Of a stretch of DNA of 62,958 nucleotides, positions 37,401-43,459 are shown in pieces. The stretch lies in NCBI GenBank assembly GCA_032251435.1, contig JAVVEH010000026.1, forward strand, positions 1-62,958, in the 5' to 3' direction. The stretch comes from JAVVEH01 sp032251435 (GTDB taxonomy: Bacteria; Verrucomicrobiota; Lentisphaeria; Oligosphaerales; MVZH01). A program made the position numbers and the translations under genes. The notes under the pieces were generated by a model. It saw only the letters and a program-made list of their open reading frames with translations, searched no databases and was not told the DNA's origin. Every line of letters begins with the position of its first letter. The first letter of the stretch is position 1.

Positions 37401-39062
37401 CCGAAGCCCCCGGTAAACACCCCGCCCTTGGAAGAGGGGCGCTTCGCGTTCTCCATTCCGCTCGCTCTCGGGAATAAGCCGGCCCGCAGCTATGCGACAA
37501 AGGACGCCGACCTGCTGCCAAGTTCGGCCAAACCGGAGGCCCTGGCCGTCCGCGCCGGCGATGTGGTCCATGTCGGCTACGCCTATAAGGATAAAAACGG
37601 CGACCCGCAATGGAAAACCACATCGTTCACCATCGGCGGACACGCCTTCTTGGAAGTGATGGACAAGGGGTACAACCAGTTGCTGGACCAAGCGTTTGTC
37701 GGAGAAAAAGTCTACGTCCGCGTGCTCGGATACGGGCTGGATCAAAGCCCGGAACGCGACACCACACATGTCACCCTCAGCGCCGCCAGCGGCGCTAAAA
37801 CCGTTTATAATCTGCGCGAAACGGAGCCGCATAGCGGTGTTTTCAAGGGCGTGTTCACCATCAACTATGCTGATGATGTCCTGCCTGAAGAATTGCCGCC
37901 AGTGGAACTCAATGGCTTCCCGGTGCGCTACGGCGATGATGTTGTCATCAACTATCCCGCCGCTGACGAATCCCCCGCCCAATCCTGGACCGTGCGGGTG
38001 AACAAGGGCGCCGACGGCCTCGTCGAGCCATTCAGCAAACGCTATACCGGCGACGCGATGGCCATTAAGACCAGTTTCACCCTGGCTGAGTGTTTCTTCG
38101 AACTGGCTAAAAAACATAGCAAGTTAGACCAGGAAAGTCTGTCCCGGCGTGAAATTGAACACGCCCGCAAACTGCTGGCCGAAGCGATGGCTTCTCATCG
38201 TGATGATGACATGCACGCCCATGCCGAGTATTTGCTGGGCAACTTGGCCCAGGAATTCGCGGACCTCGCCAAAAATGACGAATCCAAACTGCCCATGTAC
38301 CAGGATGCTTTGAAACGGTTTTCAAAAATCCCGACCGACTATCCGGATTCACCCTTCGCTCCCAAGGCGCAATTCAAAATCGGACTTATTTACGAAAAAA
38401 TGGGGGAGGCGGATAACTCGGTGGAAGAGTATGTGAAGCTGGCCTATAAATACCCGAATCACGAACTAATCCCGACAATCATGCTGCGTCTAGGCACCTA
38501 TTTCCAGAAAAAAGGATTGGCCTACAAAAAACAGGCCGATCCCCTGCGGGAAAAAGACGACATCGAGTCCAAAGCCGACGTCTTACGTCTGGACGACTTG
38601 TCCTACCCGGAATTTATCAGCGCGGCCATTATTTACGCCAAACTTCCGGAACGCTTCCCGGACAATCCGCTGGCTGGTCTGGCCGCCCTCGCCGCCTCGC
38701 AAAACTACATGCGCGCCCACCAATACCAGAAAGCGATCGAAGGCTTTGAAAAAACCTATGAAAACGAGGCCTACGATGGCCGCGACATCCGCGCGCAGGC
38801 CATGTACTGGAGCGGACTGAGCTCCGAACGCTGGGCCGCGGCACTGAGTGAAGACGACTGGAAAGGCCGCGGGAAAGGGATCAATGACGCCTATAAAATC
38901 TACCGGCGCGTCACCTTTGACTTCCCCGACAGCAAGTGGGCTAAATTCGCCCGCGGGCGCCTGACTGATCCCGTTTTCGGGAAAATTATCGAAACCGAGG
39001 CGTTAATGCGGGAGCGAATGCTTGAAAGTCTGGAATACGAGAAGAAAAAACGGAACCGGTAA
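31422..39062 (+). CDS. Giant secreted TPR / beta-module protein B
   Basis: A 2546-aa exported paralogue of giant protein A. Seen: long N-terminus with two hydrophobic runs (about residues 23-42 and 47-68; the second, LGVFLLGLWVIGSLGTSAAA, is the likely signal peptide core), much of it encoded by octamer arrays. An alpha-solenoid half follows, then beta modules near ~1130 (TIIVPGETIKIDLHDP), ~1281 (IYLRVVDADQSKTARPDT), ~1755 (IDDADMDSSPERDI) and ~2096 (VYVRVLGYGLDQSPERD). From ~2193 (KGADGLVEPFSKRY) a TPR tail ends with FDFPDSKWAKFARGRL. Shared landmarks with protein A (for example GAQAMAFA then PGRDPNM) lie in the same order. No catalytic motif seen. It is probably a periplasmic structural partner of protein A and of the ExbB/ExbD complex downstream. 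Confidence 0.82.
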   Translation: MKKLKHRTNKAKPSRTTAATSSLGFSSFGFPWVFGSLGISLLRRTRLGLGVFLLGLWVIGSLGTSAAAAAGALDDRIQAFDQARTQTEGAVARILEAGLAEQRAAEAYAAVSTWLRENPTSSQQVLFQAGQVARFAGEYSEAFSFYRKLLKNKSIDGELAAEAVPITYRMLANDMRDETAAYLFMREDGDRLRQYGQAKQFDHWFLRRARQRGDLAAMADRLAAVHSDTADVSNYDEYMKGLFRELESFEKRDERTVEALNRLANVSRDPEFKLRWDWIKTVTDYNAEAQKVDIKREKPSEELLVDPLKAARALIAADPVGGAAFVVKGWAQWNQSDTPTFFRYVHAHRNLKSTVFIDALKRLSPEQAKRMLTTGAHGPRGRWVSVAGFISPEQAKLIIPRLPAIFNAIDAPDVDIWHKDLTVEEAKVLAPRLVRNPHPHAALIRAFAAVGEKKIDPMIVVMAKSESWRFAGDNKTSAARRMVDMAWNSGIDRSGGDHGKTVTRYEREFNTRAEQLKKQVGETADSKNRMAAFNKLHGELLGNPATPGLLGLWDECLTQASNPDKQHMLQKLVADFISAPPASKDTHKYLLGQALAKVTFGNPYSRLSFGPAFAGGWDRWGYNNVRKACPDLAADLGQQLRRQMAAGNLSEPVFGMWLSCVEPKSAEAKTFFQELIKSPAYDTVNPAYHRMAADNVLFGSAAITKRAPYHPRVVSRELLALPEDATPQQVAAAFKAVMTRLARTREPVAVLGLRPVAGLPDLTGETRQLALSLFNGQSPLGDYPERQGYEQLAARLIDTFRQSEDWGGIIPYAASLWRSASSPDDNRSDHGNHHVEAALIAYSEAALETAHLSTALALAKNGLHRGLPAGDRKARLNAVAGKAGLAIGMFEIPVDETHPTYPLYQSNSDYVQGNLDAAWELYEANADKLLKPSDSGDQQAPLLRKLPTEYAFWLLRRDIEAGKLDRAEALAKELMIWSRQAEGTFSREQEGELKLAFAELAFRKGALDSARALYRLVADAREFQGSPMYLDAALGSVTIDRINRNFGAAMTELDKLMSLKDPESRKRVHFARAEVLMDQENYKEAAEAIQSVLRHDPNHADALLLQSKIQYEMRKLVEASQVMLGISRENTIIVPGETIKIDLHDPTLHISGLGADIEIEIWAESGDKERVMLHQLGDDKERFRAEVPTLLGPPAPNDKKLQILGEDEIRFGYSKRFRDKMDDLPPDPDMVIGVASDAYMALSAGAFPPREGERKLDIEELGLSTAQQRLGTRAVRPGNPIYLRVVDADQSKTARPDTLSVTLKTTSGDEIRRLRLTETGPYTGEFEAVIPTTGAQAMAFASESAPGRDPNMAISAKDYPGWLGQVGDKTAMRTFGVDLNDNVALDKMTFSWGEASQGLTHFVLQTSMNGKDWITRARYPEDAAPWDGRPQVTSFPTYGRNHIPISTPKGRELPTDWIEKMDLTSARPDINYIAQYVPDLAKTQPQLADGGHPGYSVLVRYRALFYQPEAAIRTFRLTGYPLQSKQNGKDVEQPTFFLIDGQPAAEDADDPMLIERELKPGLHEIQIWRHESRGELEKRRPVILCDVPGKQDLEPCSVGLFNPANFPEGVRARIARPAKIITVTEGEEGLKVAFGDNTQARLARLAIFGFNGVAPTIKKMTLSDRDGHQLLPVTQDFLALRQNEQLEVLPGDRITAFYEDPVPATPKRDKHSRSLTVAFNTATITASFLNYITTKEGRVLQLEQIRRFDFDAAIGIFIDDADMDSSPERDIIEFTVTTSEGKKVTQKAVETEAHSGRFEGRIFPVAGTPKRDSEIQLPEGGTITAAYRDMENLDPGIPADRSVTIEHAKYTTPKLAAYSVRTRILPRPEIPKQDLEAKADKNRRRVTGPEAFFQRGELEYIYSDEATPPASQLKGVVGATLHLDVIASHLALAASSEITAYVQTEAGRQMPRDKEQSASGQPFDISVPGTLKLTGTLHGHRASAPKGYAIAVSPKPPVNTPPLEEGRFAFSIPLALGNKPARSYATKDADLLPSSAKPEALAVRAGDVVHVGYAYKDKNGDPQWKTTSFTIGGHAFLEVMDKGYNQLLDQAFVGEKVYVRVLGYGLDQSPERDTTHVTLSAASGAKTVYNLRETEPHSGVFKGVFTINYADDVLPEELPPVELNGFPVRYGDDVVINYPAADESPAQSWTVRVNKGADGLVEPFSKRYTGDAMAIKTSFTLAECFFELAKKHSKLDQESLSRREIEHARKLLAEAMASHRDDDMHAHAEYLLGNLAQEFADLAKNDESKLPMYQDALKRFSKIPTDYPDSPFAPKAQFKIGLIYEKMGEADNSVEEYVKLAYKYPNHELIPTIMLRLGTYFQKKGLAYKKQADPLREKDDIESKADVLRLDDLSYPEFISAAIIYAKLPERFPDNPLAGLAALAASQNYMRAHQYQKAIEGFEKTYENEAYDGRDIRAQAMYWSGLSSERWAAALSEDDWKGRGKGINDAYKIYRRVTFDFPDSKWAKFARGRLTDPVFGKIIETEALMRERMLESLEYEKKKRNR
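31488..31617 (+). repeat. Octamer arrays (TTTGGGTM type), right copy, within signal-peptide coding region
   Basis: Two blocks in 8-bp register: 31488-31543 (including CCTTGGGT, TTTTGGGT, CTTTGGGT) and 31570-31617 (TCTTTGGG, TAATTGGG, TCTTTGGG). They encode the FGFPWVFGSLGIS and LLGLWVIGSLGTS stretches of giant protein B. Confidence 0.85.
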
Positions 39063-39168
39063 ATCGGACATGGCACCCATCCGCGGAACCCGGATCGTGA
39101 CCGATGAACGCGCTTTCATGGAGCCCGGCGCGTTAGGAATATAGAAGATTGGTTTACGCTTAGGTTGA

Positions 39169-39543
39169 ATGAATCAAATCGAAAAACAACTTTTAAATGA
39201 ACTGGCCCCAGGTGGGTCACCCTCTTTGGTCCTGCGCAGTGGAACACGTATTGACGTGGGGCGCTGGTGGTGGCCCAGACGCCTCTGGTTGTGTATAGCG
39301 GGGAATGATCTGATCATGCTGGCGGCCGGTCGGCGCCACTATGTCGCCCGCAAGTCCTTGAGCGCCTGCCGGAACAGCTACTACTGCCAGGCGACCGGCC
39401 AACTCGTGATTGAACCCGGCGACGATTTGACTTTCAGCCGCTTTAAACTATCTCCCCGCGAGGCCTTGAAACTGCTCGCGCGAATAAACCCCTCAACCGA
39501 TCCATCCAATCCGTCTGATCTGACCGGTCCGACTGACCCGTAA
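39169..39543 (+). CDS. Hypothetical protein, 124 aa
   Basis: Not recognised. Seen: a compact, Trp/Arg-rich N-terminal part (GTRIDVGRWWWPRRLWLCIA), RRHYVARKSLSACRNSYY, and GQLVIEPGDDLTFSRFKLS, which suggest a small beta-rich domain. The last 18 residues or so (from NPSTDPSNPSD) are encoded by a nonamer repeat array and are probably an unstructured extension. No signal peptide or transmembrane helix. It ends 16 bp before exbB and is part of the same run of genes, so it may act with the ExbB/ExbD proteins. A start at ATG 39169 is assumed; no strong ribosome site precedes it. Confidence 0.6.
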   Translation: MNQIEKQLLNELAPGGSPSLVLRSGTRIDVGRWWWPRRLWLCIAGNDLIMLAAGRRHYVARKSLSACRNSYYCQATGQLVIEPGDDLTFSRFKLSPREALKLLARINPSTDPSNPSDLTGPTDP

Positions 39544-39544
39544 T
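39491..39544 (+). repeat. Nonamer array (GATCNGWCY type), copy 1
   Basis: Six degenerate 9-bp units in register (for example ATCCGTCTG, ATCTGACCG, GTCCGACTG) that run across the stop codon of the 124-aa gene and end 15 bp before exbB. The same unit type recurs at 40200 and 53664. Confidence 0.7.
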
Positions 39545-39559
39545 CAAGGAGAACACCCC

Positions 39560-40201
39560 ATGCTCGAACTTATTCTCAAAGGCGGATTTATGATGTATCC
39601 GCTGGTCGTCTGCAGCCTGATTAGTCTCGCTGTGGTGTATGACCGGTGGCTGGCCTTCCGGGAAAACCGCAAAGTGGACACTCGGGCCCTGCGTGCGAAG
39701 GTGCTCGCCCGGTTGCGGGAAGATGACGTTGAAGGCGCTATCGCTGAATGCGCCGCCACCGGGGGTCCTCTCGCATCGGTTCTGCTGGCCGGGTTGCGAT
39801 CCTATCAGCAATTGCGCCAGAAGAATGAAAGTTCCGAAACAATGCGCCTGGTGGTCGGGCAGGTCATGGAAGACTACAGCGCTCAGGCTCTGGCGGTGGT
39901 CAATAAACGCCTGGATGTCCTCACGACAATCGGAACGGCCGCCCCGTTACTGGGAATGACTGGAACGGTCACCGGGATGATTTTGTCGTTTAAAGGTATG
40001 ATGGACCAAGCTGGGGTTGGAGCTGGCGATGAAGTCGCTAAAGGTATTTCGGAAGCCCTCATAACGACGGCCGCCGGCCTGATTATCGCCCTCATGGCAG
40101 TCATCCCCCAGAGCGTCTACAACCGCTGGAGCGATGAAATCGAATTGGAAATTGAGGAAAGCACCAGTGAAATTGTGGAATTCATTCTGACCCATCATTG
40201 A
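39560..40201 (+). CDS. exbB: MotA/TolQ/ExbB proton channel family protein
   Basis: A 213-aa inner-membrane subunit of an ExbB/TolQ-type ion-driven motor. Seen: first membrane helix (~10-28, MMYPLVVCSLISLAVVYD), a cytoplasmic domain (~35-120), and the conserved TIGTAAPLLGMTGTVTGM block (~130-148) leading into TM2. ISEALITTAAGLIIALMAV forms TM3. In the family, five ExbB subunits surround two ExbD subunits and convert the ion gradient to force or movement. ATG 39560 has an AAGGAG site. It is followed by two exbD genes. Whether H+ or Na+ is used is not visible. Confidence 0.92.
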   Translation: MLELILKGGFMMYPLVVCSLISLAVVYDRWLAFRENRKVDTRALRAKVLARLREDDVEGAIAECAATGGPLASVLLAGLRSYQQLRQKNESSETMRLVVGQVMEDYSAQALAVVNKRLDVLTTIGTAAPLLGMTGTVTGMILSFKGMMDQAGVGAGDEVAKGISEALITTAAGLIIALMAVIPQSVYNRWSDEIELEIEESTSEIVEFILTHH

Positions 40202-40226
40202 TCAGACCGATCCGACGGATCAGACG
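40200..40226 (+). repeat. Nonamer array, copy 2
   Basis: Three 9-bp units (GATCAGACC, GATCCGACG, GATCAGACG) that overlap the exbB stop codon and lie just before the first exbD gene. Confidence 0.75.
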
Positions 40227-40244
40227 GAGCTTTTGGAAACAGCC

Positions 40245-40661
40245 ATGCGTCAAAAATACAGTAAAGAAAAAAAACATCGCGCCGGTGAGATCCCCACAGG
40301 GTCGTTTTCCGACATTGCCTTCCTGCTGATCATCTACTTTCTTGTGGCGACCACATTACTTAAAGTCAACACGATTTCAGCTGACTTGCCATCCGGACAG
40401 AAAACGCCCCAGGCGCGGACAGACAAAACGCCGACGGTCAAACTCAATGGCCCCCAGATTTTATTTAACGATAAACCGGTGGATCTCGGGGAACTTGAAG
40501 CCCGGCTGGCTGTTTTGGAACTTGCCAAAGCCGAAGGATCGAAAAAAGTGATTATGCTGGAGTCAACCAGTAATACCCCTTATGAAAATTACTTTCACGC
40601 TCTGGCGGCCATCAGTGCCAACGGTGGCGTGGTCGCGCTGGTTGAGGAGGACGAAAAGTGA
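40245..40661 (+). CDS. exbD: ExbD/TolR family protein 1
   Basis: A 138-aa single-pass motor subunit. Seen: short basic N-terminus, the membrane helix with the essential Asp (TGSFSDIAFLLIIYFLVAT), then a periplasmic ExbD/TolR domain (TVKLNGPQILFNDKPVDLGE ... VIMLESTSNTPYENYFHAL). I use ATG 40245; the in-frame TTG 40233 lies almost on top of a GGAG and would add four residues. Its stop overlaps the GTG of the second exbD gene, so the two are translationally coupled. Confidence 0.9.
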   Translation: MRQKYSKEKKHRAGEIPTGSFSDIAFLLIIYFLVATTLLKVNTISADLPSGQKTPQARTDKTPTVKLNGPQILFNDKPVDLGELEARLAVLELAKAEGSKKVIMLESTSNTPYENYFHALAAISANGGVVALVEEDEK

Positions 40662-41083
40662 GCCGGAAAGCGCAGCGAAATAAACGGCGAAAGGTTTCCG
40701 TGCCTATTGCCAGTATGGGGGACATCGCTTTCCTGTTGATCATTTTTTTCCTGGTATGCAGCGAAGTCTCCAAGGAAAAACAGAATCTGAAGGCCAAAAT
40801 GCCGGTATCCGAACATGTGGATGAACTCGAAAAGACCGTCGCGGCCCGGGTGTCCATTGATCAAGATGGATTGATTTATCTGGATGGACACCTGGTTGAA
40901 AACGCCAAGGATGTGGAATGGGGCGTCAAAGCCTTGCTGGCCAATACAGTGAGCGATGAGCAGCGCCATGTCCTGTTTAAATGTGACGCGCAATTACCCA
41001 AGGAAATTTTTGAACCTGTTCTACAGGCGGTCGCTGAAGCCGGCGGAATTCTCCAGGCTGTCGGCACATTGCCGGAGAACTAG
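40658..41083 (+). CDS. exbD: ExbD/TolR family protein 2
   Basis: A 141-aa second ExbD/TolR subunit, starting at GTG 40658 within the stop region of the first (overlap GTGA) with a GAGGAGGA site. Seen: basic N-terminus (RKAQRNKRRK), membrane helix with the protonatable Asp (ASMGDIAFLLIIFFLVC), and a periplasmic domain (RVSIDQDGLIYLDGHLVEN ... VLQAVAEAGG). Two different ExbD subunits would allow a heterodimer in the ExbB pore, as in several gliding and TonB-like systems. Followed by a 180-bp gap filled by hairpin repeats. Confidence 0.92.
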   Translation: MSRKAQRNKRRKVSVPIASMGDIAFLLIIFFLVCSEVSKEKQNLKAKMPVSEHVDELEKTVAARVSIDQDGLIYLDGHLVENAKDVEWGVKALLANTVSDEQRHVLFKCDAQLPKEIFEPVLQAVAEAGGILQAVGTLPEN

Positions 41084-41090
41084 ACCACTT

Positions 41091-41249
41091 ACTGCGCCGG
41101 GCATTGTCGCCCGGTGTCCCCAGCGGAAGCGGGGGGCGTAAATACTGTGCCGGGCATTATTGCCCGGTGCCCCCCGCCTCCGCGGGGGGCGTAAATACTG
41201 TGCCGGGCATTATTGCCCGGTGCCCCCCGCCTCCGCGGGGGGCATAATG
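41091..41249. repeat. Triple 53-bp double-hairpin repeat
   Basis: Three head-to-tail copies of 53 bp (41091-41143, 41144-41196, 41197-41249). Copies 2 and 3 are almost identical; copy 1 is more diverged. Each unit holds two hairpins: CCGGGCA/TGCCCGG with a short AT loop, and a C-run/G-run stem around CTCC (CCCCCCGC/GCGGGGGG). The last copy ends at the ribosome-binding site of the next gene. REP-like; not a CRISPR, since there are no spacers. Confidence 0.92.
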
Positions 41250-41262
41250 GAGCATAAAAAAA

Positions 41263-41763
41263 ATGACAGACAAAACGACTTCCCAGCCGCGTAACTCCGA
41301 CACCACACCGGACGCGATGATGGACGCCTTCAAGGGACGGGGGCTCAAATCCATCATCTTGTTTACGGTCATTATCCATGTGATAGTGCTTGGCGGCACC
41401 AGTATTCCGTATGTGCTCAGAGAACTCAAGGACACCACTGAGTTGAGTGAAGAGGAACGTGTCAAGCTGGCCATCGAAGAGGCCACCCCCATTCTGCGGG
41501 AGATTGCTGACAAGTATGGCCTCAACCCCCAGCAGTTAAGCAGCCAATTCGCCGGTGGCGGTTCACGGGCGGCCAAGCTGGCGGAACAGACTCCGGAACC
41601 GGTCGAGACACCTGGTGAAACAACCCCGGCGCCAGGCACGGATGATACAAACGCTCCCGACTCAGACCCCGAACGCCCCAAATCAGCGCTTGAAAAAGAA
41701 TTGGATGTCAAACTCGATGGCCCGAAACAGCCCAGCCTGGAAGATGAGAAAGATATTTTTTAA
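41263..41763 (+). CDS. Single-pass membrane protein of the ExbB/ExbD operon
   Basis: A 166-aa protein without a recognised family. Seen: cytoplasmic N-terminus, one membrane helix (~29-50, SIILFTVIIHVIVLGG), a helical segment with ELSEEERVKLAIEEATPILR, then a Pro/Thr/Asp-rich stretch (EPVETPGETTPAPGTDD) and an acidic tail (PSLEDEKDIF). Topology and position after exbB-exbD-exbD recall TonB, but no TonB C-terminal domain is present and the protein is short. It may be a coupling or assembly factor. It lies 6 bp before the DUF4159 gene, with which it is surely co-transcribed. Confidence 0.72.
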   Translation: MTDKTTSQPRNSDTTPDAMMDAFKGRGLKSIILFTVIIHVIVLGGTSIPYVLRELKDTTELSEEERVKLAIEEATPILREIADKYGLNPQQLSSQFAGGGSRAAKLAEQTPEPVETPGETTPAPGTDDTNAPDSDPERPKSALEKELDVKLDGPKQPSLEDEKDIF

Positions 41764-41769
41764 CGTTTA

Positions 41770-43401
41770 ATGAGCCGTAAAAAAAAGACAATCTTACCCG
41801 CCGAATGGATCGACCAAATCCCCACGGCGCCCTCGGTGTTCAAAGCCCGTGTGGTCAGTATGGCGGTTATTCTGCTGTGCGGATTAGCTTGGCTGGGGGC
41901 GGAAAAGGGGCCATTGGCCCTGAATGCGTTTTTGACCGAAAACCCACCCATAGCCGCTCTTTTCGCCCGTGAGGGAACAGCCGGCGCCTTGGCGCTTTGC
42001 TTCCATTTCTTCGGGGCATTTAGTATCGTCTGCGTGATCACAGGCGCTGTCAGCCTGTGGCGGACAAAAGCCACTTACCGCCTGCTGCGGGCCAACTTGC
42101 TCATCGTTTACTTGCTGATGGGCGCGTACGTCTATTTCACCTGGACAGGGGCCTTTTCAATCCTGGCGGCCAATGATGGCAAGGGATTGAAAATCGGTGG
42201 TGTGGATCAAGACCGGGTGACGATTCTCAAGTTGTGGTGGAAAGTCTCATGGCCGGCCCTGGCCACGGTGGCATACACGGCGTGGCTGCATCTCATGACG
42301 CGCAGCCGCTCTGTCTACGCGGCCTTCACACGGGAAACAGGTGAGCCTTTGCCTGGTGACGTGATTCTTGAGGATTTGCGAACCCACGGCCGGGATCCGC
42401 GCCAACGTCGCAGCACATACGCCAGCGCCTTCACCCATGTGACAATCATTATCTTTATTCCCCTTTTGATGCGTCTGGGCGGTTGTGTGGAAGCCTATAA
42501 AGTACCCAAAGGCCCCGGGGGAAATCCGGTGGTGGCGATTGTGGCCAAGGTCAAACCCCAAAAACCCAAAAAGAAAAATTTGACCTTGCGGACGGATTCC
42601 GCCATCATTCTGGACATTCCTGATTTAGACGAGACTGAGGTGGACAAAATGCTGGAGGAGGAAAGCCAGGATCGGTATGTCGCCCAGGCGAACACTGGAC
42701 CCACTGGTAAAAAAACCGGCAAACAGGGCGGGGGCTGGCCAGAGGGATCTGACAAGTATAAATTCCGGTTTATCCGCCTGGATCATGGCGGCGTCGGCTG
42801 GGATGACGGGATGAATGAAACCGGAGCGGATGTCAACTTCATGCGCTTCTTCGCCAAAGCCACCGGGTTTAAAAAAATTGCCGGCAAAGGTGAAAGCCAT
42901 TCTATCGCCCTGTTGAAAAAATATCCCGCGGACGGCTTCCCCCCATTTGTCTACTTGACCGGTAACAGCGATATGGGAAGAGTCTCTTCACGCGACGCTG
43001 AAATTCTCCGGAATTACTGCCTGAACGGAGGCATGCTCATTGCCGATGCCGGCAGCGCCCGGTTTCATCGTTCATTTCAGAATTTTATCACCCGGCAGGT
43101 GTTTCCAGATAAACAACTGCTGGATATATCGGACGATGACATGCTCTATCAATTACCCTTCGGATTCCCGAATGGCGCCCCCGCTTTCTGGGGGCACGGC
43201 GGCCGCCGGGCCCTGGGCATGAAGCACGAAGGCCGCTGGATGGTCTTCTATCATCCCGGCGACATGAATGACGCCTGGAAATCCCCCGGATACACCAAAG
43301 TCACCAAAGAAATGCGCGACGCGGCTCTGCAACTGGGGGTGAACTTGGTCTATTACTCCTTCAACCAATGGGACGACGCCGTCGCCAAAGCCAGAAAATG
43401 A
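41770..43401 (+). CDS. DUF4159 domain membrane protein
   Basis: A 543-aa inner-membrane protein. Seen: about five membrane helices in the first 245 residues (around 28-45, 75-97, 107-127, 156-175, 225-242), a basic linker (VKPQKPKKKNLTLRT), and a soluble DUF4159 domain (~315-535). The latter includes FRFIRLDHGGVGWDDGM, FVYLTGNSDMG, LRNYCLNGGMLIADAGS and GRWMVFYHPGDMNDAW. DUF4159 is related to class-I glutamine-amidotransferase-like folds and often occurs near ExbB/ExbD and von Willebrand-type genes in Planctomycetota and Verrucomicrobiota; its function is unknown. Placed 6 bp after the single-pass protein. Confidence 0.85.
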   Translation: MSRKKKTILPAEWIDQIPTAPSVFKARVVSMAVILLCGLAWLGAEKGPLALNAFLTENPPIAALFAREGTAGALALCFHFFGAFSIVCVITGAVSLWRTKATYRLLRANLLIVYLLMGAYVYFTWTGAFSILAANDGKGLKIGGVDQDRVTILKLWWKVSWPALATVAYTAWLHLMTRSRSVYAAFTRETGEPLPGDVILEDLRTHGRDPRQRRSTYASAFTHVTIIIFIPLLMRLGGCVEAYKVPKGPGGNPVVAIVAKVKPQKPKKKNLTLRTDSAIILDIPDLDETEVDKMLEEESQDRYVAQANTGPTGKKTGKQGGGWPEGSDKYKFRFIRLDHGGVGWDDGMNETGADVNFMRFFAKATGFKKIAGKGESHSIALLKKYPADGFPPFVYLTGNSDMGRVSSRDAEILRNYCLNGGMLIADAGSARFHRSFQNFITRQVFPDKQLLDISDDDMLYQLPFGFPNGAPAFWGHGGRRALGMKHEGRWMVFYHPGDMNDAWKSPGYTKVTKEMRDAALQLGVNLVYYSFNQWDDAVAKARK

Positions 43402-43407
43402 CGAACA

Positions 43408-43457
43408 GGAATCGACTGCTGCCGGAAGCTACCGGTAGCAATCGATAGCAATCGAAA
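43408..43457 (-). repeat. Decamer array, copy 3, reverse orientation
   Basis: Five 10-bp units in register (GGAATCGACT, GCTGCCGGAA, GCTACCGGTA, GCAATCGATA, GCAATCGAAA), the reverse complement of the CGATTGCTRT type. It fills the gap between the DUF4159 gene and ATG 43460, leaving no room for a separate ribosome site. Confidence 0.88.
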
Positions 43458-43459
43458 AA

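Noticed and set aside
41091..41249. CRISPR array
   Set aside because: Units are contiguous without spacers and no cas genes are present; the same holds for the 7-10 bp arrays.
41263..41763. TonB
   Set aside because: Single N-terminal helix and proline-rich part fit, but there is no C-terminal TonB domain and the protein is only 166 aa with an acidic tail.
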